From assembly GCF_016615955.1 (NCBI RefSeq), contig NZ_CP067113.1, positions 868,001 through 932,000 on the forward strand: a DNA stretch of 64,000 nucleotides. The letters run 5' to 3'. The translations under genes and the position numbers were made by a program. This document shows, in pieces, positions 62,779 through 64,000 of the stretch; positions within the stretch are counted from its first letter, which is position 1, and each line of letters starts with the position of its first letter. Source of the DNA: Luteimonas sp. MC1750 (GTDB taxonomy: Bacteria; Pseudomonadota; Gammaproteobacteria; Xanthomonadales; Xanthomonadaceae). The notes under the pieces were generated by a model. That model was not told the origin of the DNA. It did no database searches and saw only the letters and a program-made list of their open reading frames with translations.

Positions 62779-63185
62779 TGCCGTCGCGTGCCACGCCCGC
62801 CACGCCCGCCACGCCCGCCACGCCCGCCACGCCCGCTCCGTCGGCTACCCGAGCTGTACGCGCCAGGCATGCGGTGCGCAACGCAGCAAACACGCCCGCT
62901 GTCTCGACGCGGCTGGCTGTGCTCGCACGCCTCGCCGCCGCCGTGCTCGGCGGCTACGGCTTGGCCTGGGGCCTGGTGGCCGCGTGCACCAGCCTGGCGG
63001 TCGCGGCCGGCATGGGCTTCCACGACGCGGAGTTCCTGTCGAGCCTCGTTGGCGTGCTGGCCTTCCTCGGCGCGCTGCTGTGGGCGATCGCGGCACGTCG
63101 GCTGTGGCCGGTGTGGGCTGTGCTGCTGGGCGGCGGTGCGCTACTTGCCGGCGTGGGCTCGGCCGTACAGGCCGCATTGATCTGA
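62778..63185 (+). CDS. DUF3649 membrane protein of an iron-uptake operon
   Basis: A 135-residue protein with a low-complexity N-terminus (repeated Thr-Pro-Ala) and three hydrophobic helices (about 48-70, 80-100 and 105-130), with the GYGLAWGLVAACTSL and MGFHDAEFLSSLVG pattern of DUF3649. Genes of this family lie between siderophore receptors and PepSY proteins in many gammaproteobacteria, and are assumed to help iron release from siderophores. The start overlaps the receptor stop by one base (TGATG). Confidence 0.85.
   Translation: MPSRATPATPATPATPATPAPSATRAVRARHAVRNAANTPAVSTRLAVLARLAAAVLGGYGLAWGLVAACTSLAVAAGMGFHDAEFLSSLVGVLAFLGALLWAIAARRLWPVWAVLLGGGALLAGVGSAVQAALI
62792..62836 (+). repeat. 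9-bp tandem repeat coding Thr-Pro-Ala
   Basis: Five perfect copies of CACGCCCGC at the beginning of the DUF3649 gene. Being a multiple of three, copy-number change would lengthen or shorten the N-terminal tail without a frameshift. Confidence 0.9.
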
Positions 63186-63199
63186 GGAGGATGCAGCCG

Positions 63200-64000
63200 A
63201 TGTTCGCCACCTTCCGCCAGGCGATGGCCTGGCTGCATACCTGGTTCGGCCTGGTGCTGGGCTTCGTGCTGATGGCCGCGTTCTTCTTCGGCGCGCTGTC
63301 GGTGTTCGACCGCGAGTTTGACCGCTGGGCGATTCCGGCCACGCGCATCGAGCCGCAGCCGATGCCCTCGTACGAAGCCGTGCTGCGCCCGGCCTTCGAG
63401 CGCATGCAGCCGACGCCCGAGGCCATCGACGCCATGCGCCCGCGCGCCAACGGCGCGCTGCCCGAACGCTTCGACACCATCGCCTACTGGAGCGCCTACA
63501 CCACCCACCGCGACCCGGTGGTGGCGCTGTTCGCCGGCTTCGAGGTGCCCAACGCCAGGCACCCCGGTGAGCAGATCCATGCCGAAGCCACCGTCGACCC
63601 GCGCGACGGCCACGTGCTGCGCGACGACCGGCTGAAGGTCGGCAGCGGCTTCTTCTATCCCATGCACTACGGCCTGACGCTGGACTGGAAGAACCTCGGC
63701 ATCTGGATCGTCGGCTTCTCGGCGCTGGTGATGCTGGCGGCGCTGGTAAGCGGCGTGGTCATGCACCGGAAGATCTTCCGCGAGTTCTTCACCTTCCGGC
63801 CGGGCAAACAGCGGCTGCGCAGCGTGCTCGACCTGCACAACCTGACCGGCGTGGTGGCGCTGCCGTTCCACTTCTTCTTCGCGCTGACCGGGCTGCTGAT
63901 CTTCGCGGCGACCTACTACTTCCCGCTCGGGCACACCCAGCTGCACGAGCTGCACGACCGCGCCGCCGCACTTGAAGCGCAACAGACCGGCCTGCCGCAC
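63200..64000 (+). CDS. PepSY-associated membrane protein, cut by the window end
   Basis: The first 267 residues of a PepSY-type membrane protein; the frame remains open at the last base. Helix 1 (about 13-35, GLVLGFVLMAAFFFGALSVF) carries AWLHTWFG with a probable heme or metal-binding histidine. A periplasmic domain follows, with a PepSY-like DPRDGHVLRDDRLKVG. Two further helices (about 178-196 and 220-245) include WIVGFSALVMLAALVSGVVMH and FHFFFALTGLLIF. Such proteins reduce or remove iron from siderophores. ATG 63200 has GAGGAGG 9 bases upstream; the ATG at 63191 would touch it. Confidence 0.85.
   Translation, partial: MFATFRQAMAWLHTWFGLVLGFVLMAAFFFGALSVFDREFDRWAIPATRIEPQPMPSYEAVLRPAFERMQPTPEAIDAMRPRANGALPERFDTIAYWSAYTTHRDPVVALFAGFEVPNARHPGEQIHAEATVDPRDGHVLRDDRLKVGSGFFYPMHYGLTLDWKNLGIWIVGFSALVMLAALVSGVVMHRKIFREFFTFRPGKQRLRSVLDLHNLTGVVALPFHFFFALTGLLIFAATYYFPLGHTQLHELHDRAAALEAQQTGLPH

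Overview
The window reads as a chromosomal segment of a high-GC gammaproteobacterium of the Xanthomonadaceae/Lysobacteraceae type (Luteimonas, Lysobacter or a relative). The evidence is the ispD-ispF-truD-surE-pcm-nlpD order with no rpoS after nlpD, the miaA-hfq-hflX-hflK-hflC-DUF2065-purA order, a 'GTAGGAGCGGC' intergenic palindrome of the kind common in this group, and several TonB-dependent receptors. Family assignments come from reading the translations; no database search was possible.

Region 1 (1-19150) is core genome. It holds isoprenoid precursor synthesis (ispD, ispF), RNA modification (truD, rlmE, miaA), an ancient repair/stationary-phase set (surE, pcm, an NlpD-type lipoprotein), protein quality control (ftsH with its modulators hflK and hflC), folP, putP, hfq, hflX and purA. 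A 700-bp non-coding stretch between ftsH and folP carries intergenic repeats, including a long hairpin.

Region 2 (19251-24483) holds a tightly overlapping four-gene operon: an acyl-CoA-dehydrogenase-like flavoprotein, a PIG-L deacetylase, a NodS-like methyltransferase and a family 2 glycosyltransferase. It looks like an uncharacterised small-molecule or glycolipid pathway. A convergent MFS transporter and a YgjP-like metalloprotein follow.

Region 3 (24520-29705) begins with scrambled remnants of a second copy of the sulfur-detoxification locus found at 35.6-38.3 kb. Next comes a MarR-controlled RND efflux pair with a clear palindromic operator.

Region 4 (29885-34345) is a visibly AT-richer defence island. 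It has a three-gene Zorya-like cassette (ZorA-like proton channel with a long helical tail, ZorB-like OmpA protein, HNH nuclease) next to two fragments of type I restriction HsdR.

Region 5 (34386-38331) holds an L,D-transpeptidase, a small coiled-coil lipoprotein without lysines, and a sulfane-sulfur detoxification locus: two YeeE/YedE half-transporters, an ETHE1-like persulfide dioxygenase, a BigR/SqrR-type repressor and a DSP-like lipoprotein.

Region 6 (38406-58583) is a large acyl-CoA catabolic region under an IclR-type regulator. It has a CoA ligase, a thioesterase, alcohol and quinone dehydrogenases, an ACAD10/11-like acyl-CoA dehydrogenase plus a separate ACAD10/11-like phosphotransferase, a FadB-like bifunctional enzyme, a thiolase, two SDRs, a tandem acyl-CoA dehydrogenase pair and a TonB receptor. 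The split ACAD10/11 parts suggest breakdown of 4-hydroxy acids through 4-phosphoacyl-CoA.

Region 7 (58614-64000) holds a cytochrome b561 with a membrane-anchored catalase-family peroxidase. An iron-uptake unit follows: a siderophore TonB receptor with a Fur-like site, DUF3649, and a PepSY protein cut by the window end.
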